Shown here: piece after piece, positions 60,386-64,000 of the stretch
Layout of the letters: each line of letters opens with the position of its first letter
Position numbering within the stretch: the first letter of the stretch is position 1
Assembly: GCA_022606425.2 (NCBI GenBank)
Contig: JAHDVF020001336.1
Coordinates: forward strand, 930,001 to 994,000
Source: Lepidostoma basale
Taxonomy: Eukaryota > Arthropoda > Insecta > Trichoptera > Lepidostomatidae
Reading direction: 5' to 3'
DNA length: 64,000 nt
Notes under the pieces: model-generated
What the model was told of the DNA's origin: nothing
Seen by the model: only the letters and a program-made list of their open reading frames with translations
The model's database searches: none
Translations under genes and position numbers: made by a program

Positions 60386-63300
60386 CTGAAAGTACATACA
60401 TGAATTTAAATTAATTGTCATTAACTGCTCCATGCATATAAACACGCATGACACGCAGTTTTTTACTGTACCATTCTAGGCTATCATGTACGCGTTGAGA
60501 AAAAATAAAATACTTAAAATGTACAAACTTTAGGGATACACGCTTGTCCCAATAATAATAAAGTACAAGTTTTCACAAGTATGATAGTTCTTGAAGGGCA
60601 GACGAAGTGGGCGGCCGAATCTTTGACGTTTTGTATTTTTTTTTAAATATATTTAATCTTCTTCTTCTTCACGTTTCCTGCCGGTACCCCTGACTATTTG
60701 GGAGAAAACTTCCTTGTTCTGGGCGGTGCGAAACAACTCCCCCACAGTTCTGTATTCTAGGAGTTTTATTATATTTTAGATGAAATGATAAATTCTAAGG
60801 CATTATCAAATGATATTTGATTTGACAAAAGACCTTCTAAAGGAGTATCAAATTTAAGTACATGGTTTTAATACCTCCCAACTGGGGTAACCCGTTCTAG
60901 GGAGACAGTTCAGCATCTTCCTATACATCTAGTTTATACCCCACTTTATCTAGTTTATATTCCAATATATCTAGTTAACTAACTAACTAACCATCACGCC
61001 GTCTCCCCGAAAGGGTAGGCAGAAAGAATGGACTGTCACACTTTTAGTGATGCGGCACTCCATCCTTCTCTTTTCGCCCCGCGGAAGGCGCGGTGTGATG
61101 GGTTGCGAACCTCATCGCCACCAATAGGCATCTCCCACGCACACTTCGATCGTCCAACACCCACAAAATAAATCTAAAACAAATAATATAAAATAAAATA
61201 AAAAAATAAAAATAATTTAACACAAAATGTTCTTTTTAGACGGTGCACATATTGTCTATTTAATTTATGTTGCACGTATCCACCTTTTTTTTAATTTAGC
61301 ACGTAATGTAATAACACATAATGTTTTTTTCGATGTTGCACATGTTGACATGGACAATCCGAACTTTATCTAGTTTATCTTTTATATTTACCATTTTCTT
61401 CAAACCTCCTGAGATTGACAGCCTCTGTTTTAAAATATGTTCTTCCAAATAAACAAAAATGTGTTAACCTGTGTGGGGCGACGAGAAAGGCAACAGTGGG
61501 CACTTGATGGGTGTTGCGCGGGTGCAGACGCCGCCCCCCGCCCAGCAACTGCAGGGCCACCTCAGCCCCCGCGCGCCCCAGCAGCTCCCCGGCCCCGAGC
61601 CCTGCGCGCGCACACGCGGCCTGCACGCGTCCGCGCAGCTCCCGGGTCACGGACGGAATCACCAGCCCATCATCTGTGAAACATACCTCGGTTGATGATG
61701 ACCCAAAAATCAAACATCACAATTGTAACTAACTAACTAACCATCCCGCCGTCTTCCCGAAGGGGTTGGCAGAAAGAATGGACTGCCACACGTTTCTTTC
61801 CTGACATATTTCTCTCGCTTCCTCAACATTCATACTCTGACTCCTCACATGGCCGACATTCAATATTTGATTTATTTGATCGTGCCACGTTTTCCTCGGT
61901 CTTCCTCTTTTTCTGGTTCCATTTACACCATAAACTTATTATTATTTTTACAATTCTTTCTTCATTCATTCTTTCCATGTGTCCAAACTTTCTTAATGAT
62001 CCTTTCATTATTTTGTTCATAACACTATCATTCGCACCGATTCACTTCTTATATTTTCATTCGACATTCTATCATACACAGAGTATCCACACATTCGTCT
62101 AAGAGATCTCATTTCTACTGTATTTATTCTACTTTCATTCTTCTTTTGCATACATATATTTTTTTGTAATAAGATGTTTATGTGATGGAACAAAATTAAA
62201 TCCTTTTCAAATGTTTTAAAGTTAGCGAGAGAGTGGTGGTTTCAAACAAATAATATACATAGAAAATAATATCAATTGGTAACACTTTGAATTTTTTTGT
62301 TTGTTGATAAGATTGGATCAAATGTATTTGAACCTACGTTATCGGGACATTGATAACATATGAACTTCGAGAAATGAAAATATGAATCATACCTGTGACA
62401 TACTCCATGGTTCCGCGCCCCTCGCTGGGAATAACGATGGCCCGGTAGGCAACGGGCTGGGAGGTAAGAATGTTCTCATCATGCCGATACTTCTGTTCAC
62501 TCTGGTTACGCCGTAAATGGTCTGTTTGTCTTACCTAAAACATTTCATTTAATTTATTAAAATTATGCCTTTGTCTGTCCACTCTTGGAAGTAGGCCTCC
62601 TCCAACAGTTTCCATGTCTGTAGACCAGTGTACCAGTGATCCACTTTAATGTCGTCCCTCCATTGAAGTTGGGGACGTCCCGGATTTCAGGTAGCAGTTC
62701 TAGGACACCAGCAAAGGAGGCGTTTTGTCCATCTATGGTCAGAGCTGCAAGCGACATGGCCTGCCCAACGCCATTTTAGCGCTGCCACTCTTCCGATGAT
62801 GTCCGACACTCCCGTTATAAATATTATATGATGTAGTAAACAGCGAAGGAGAGACTGGTACAGTCGTGTCCAAAAAATGAACGTCACCAGACTGACTGCA
62901 CTGCATAATCAGCTTCACCGAGAGCTCCTAAAAGATGGAAGGACAGTTGGGAATCCACCTCACAGGAGGGACAACCTTCAGGAGAACAAACCTCATAGAT
63001 CTAAAGGAAGGAAGAAGAAAAAAAAAAGATAGGGCTCCACACTATTTATCAGATTTGCATTATTTCTTTCTCCCTTGCTTGTTTGTATAAGCGTGCAAGT
63101 TTTGCACACAAGCATACATAGTTTTTTTTTCACCTGTTTTAAGATTTAACAAATATCAATAAGCAGTACTTACAACATCAGGTTTCTGCGCCTGGTTCAA
63201 CTCTTCCCAGAGTGCTTGCTTATCAAACAAGGCGAGGTTCTTTTCAAAGTCAAAGTCCTGGTTCATGATGGGATCATCGCTCGGAGTACCGAAACAGGCA

Positions 63301-64000
63301 TCATTACGGCGTTTCTGTTTGTCCTTTTTGTTTGGGGTACCACCCATCGCAATCATACCTAAAATATATTATTTATAAATATTTCACACGCAAGTAAAAT
63401 GGCTGCGTTGTTGCTTTATTTCTGTAGCACCATTTAGACAAAAAAAAATGGTTTAACTAGATACGATCAACTCAATCAAATATCAAACGCGGACGGTCGA
63501 TGCCTGGATTATCTCAAAAGACAAGGCATTTTTTCGACGATGGATTCATCTATTGCCAGAAAGAAGGGAAAAGTAATGGCTACCATGAACAATATTTTGA
63601 TTGATGTGTTTTTTATTTTACCTTTCAAATAATGCGATTTTCATAACGGACCGAACTTTCCAAAACAAACAATAAAATAAAATACAAACTTCTTTTTTTT
63701 TGTCAAAATACTGTTAGAATTTTTTGTATATTTTATACAAAATGAGCTGACATGAAAAGGGTAAAAAATATTTCAAAAATGATATAAAAAGTGACATGCT
63801 TACCTCCATTGAGATTTTTATTTGATTTTCCTTGAATGTCAATCGGCTTACTCTTGGCATTCGAATTTGTAAAAAAGGAATAAATTGGAAAGCCGTTTGT
63901 GTGCCCTGAATTAATTTTATTATTGAATTGCGTGGTGAAATTCTGAGGTCTAACCGGCTGCGTTTGGGCCTGGGAATTTGCCTGAGGCATGAACCCAGTG
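59911..64000 (-). CDS. Edc3: Enhancer of mRNA decapping 3, multi-exon, 5' end off the right edge
   Basis: Scaffold of the decapping complex in cytoplasmic P-bodies: its LSm domain binds Dcp2, its FDF motif binds the Dhh1/DDX6 helicase and its YjeF_N fold dimerises. The window shows, from the right, a Gln/Asn-rich linker, the FDF exon (DFDFEKNLALFDK), a linker with RNQSEQKYRHDENIL, and two exons of YjeF_N ending KFVIALHPNDS. All junction phases agree. The LSm exon is not in the window. The stop is at 59911-59913. Family assignment is secure from the FDF motif plus the C-terminal SPFGSKFVI signature. Confidence 0.93.
60430..60650 (-). repeat. 220-bp interspersed repeat, copy 3
   Basis: Diverged inverted copy of 30755-30975 (GGCTATCATGTACGCGTTGA, AAAATACTTAAAATGTACAA, TTTGACGTTTTGTA), within an Edc3 intron. 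Confidence 0.65.
60972..61365 (-). mobile_element. Non-autonomous retroelement with RTE-type tail
   Basis: (TAAC)n at 60975, inverted tail, GGTGTGATGGGTTGCGAACC, then the body to ACGTAATGTAATAACACATA. In an Edc3 intron. Confidence 0.78.
61469..61673 (-). CDS. Edc3: Edc3 exon: YjeF_N first half, very GC-rich
   Basis: Encodes DGLVIPSVTRELRGRVQAAC and LGRAGAEVALQLLGGGRRLH. Phase 1 in, phase 2 out. Base composition is far above its surroundings, with runs of C and G, which creates long antisense open frames that are not genes. Confidence 0.92.
61725..62155 (-). pseudogene. RTE family A 3' fragment in Edc3 intron
   Basis: (TAAC)n tail, then MNKIMKGSLRKFGHMERMNE and the MRSLRRM region with frameshifts. 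Confidence 0.78.
62393..62534 (-). CDS. Edc3: Edc3 exon: post-FDF linker and start of YjeF_N
   Basis: Encodes VRQTDHLRRNQSEQKYRHDE then NILTSQPVAYRAIVIPSEGR, typical of Edc3 just ahead of the Rossmann-like domain. Phase 0 in, phase 1 out. Confidence 0.9.
62560..62830 (-). pseudogene. LINE fragment of the WRWAGHVA type in Edc3 intron
   Basis: VSDIIGRVAALKWRWAGHVA, SSDHRWTKRLLCWCPRTAT, then, shifted, WRDDIKVDHWYTGLQTWKLL and EEAYFQEWTD. Confidence 0.75.
62915..63030 (+). pseudogene. LINE family D tail fragment
   Basis: GAGAGCTCCTAAAAGATGGA, CCACCTCACAGGAGGGACAA and a GAAGGAAGAAGAAA tail. Confidence 0.6.
63174..63358 (-). CDS. Edc3: Edc3 FDF-motif exon
   Basis: Encodes a basic stretch (NKKDKQKRRNDACFG) and the FDF box, DFDFEKNLALFDKQALWEEL, the DDX6-binding element. 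Phase 1 in, phase 0 out (GTAAGT). Confidence 0.93.
63480..63690 (+). pseudogene. Mariner C-terminal relic (copy of 1-205)
   Basis: DGRCLDYLKRQGIFS-like and DGFIYCQKEGKSNG-like frames; the nucleotide match with 1-205 runs to the shared ACGGACCGAA end. In an Edc3 intron. Confidence 0.6.
63804..64000 (-). CDS. Edc3: Edc3 linker exon (partial at window edge)
   Basis: Low-complexity Gln/Asn/Thr-rich segment (MPQANSQAQTQPVRPQNFTT) ending GKSNKNLNG in phase 1 at a GTAAGC donor. It sits between the LSm and FDF regions in Edc3 proteins. The 5' side is cut by the window. Confidence 0.85.

Noticed and set aside
61437..61732. Pro/Ala/Arg-rich plus-strand ORFs
   Set aside because: Antisense of the GC-rich Edc3 exon; the minus frame fits Edc3 with correct splice phases.

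Overview
The window looks like an AT-rich insect chromosome, most likely a moth or butterfly (Lepidoptera). It has split genes with GT-AG introns, many mariner relatives, and introns filled with RTE-type LINE fragments, tRNA-derived SINEs and foldback elements. I could not run a search, so the order is an inference from repeat style and protein resemblance.

Two host genes are readable, both on the minus strand. (1) Nedd4, a C2-WW-WW-WW-HECT E3 ubiquitin ligase, occupies 480-51080. I could join 15 internal exons with consistent splice phases, plus two alternative first exons (50919-51080 and 48721-48777). The reading frame leaves the left edge inside the HECT domain, so the catalytic cysteine lobe is not in the window. 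(2) Edc3, the enhancer of mRNA decapping, occupies 59911-64000. Four exons and part of a fifth cover the linker, the FDF motif and the C-terminal YjeF_N-like fold; the N-terminal LSm part lies beyond the right edge. The roughly 8.8 kb between them holds DNA-transposon and LINE debris, two quiet AT-rich stretches and one small unrecognised ORF.

The rest is mobile and tandem DNA. A LINE family with a (GTTA)n 3' tail has more than 25 fragments here, mostly in the same sense as Nedd4; the best is 40108-41222. A non-autonomous family borrows the same 3' tail. Other LINE-type 3' fragments, six copies of one SINE, hAT, piggyBac, pogo-like and mariner pieces are nested in each other. One mariner (45539-46825) is structurally intact, with perfect 30-bp ends, a TA duplication and an uninterrupted transposase. 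Several minisatellites (38, 31, 60, about 80, 22 and 21 bp) and a 300-bp TA array are present; the 21-bp array appears to have grown inside a LINE fragment.

The most unusual signal is a set of hammerhead-ribozyme-like motifs in short, mostly head-to-head inverted elements. The copies at 53330-53391 (plus) and 52613-52670 (minus) carry the full CUGAUGA...GAAAC...GUU core with a stem II and a stem I. The minus copy is split in stem I by a mariner insertion. Two other copies (31030, 12930) show a compensatory base-pair change in stem II. Self-cleavage is an inference and untested.
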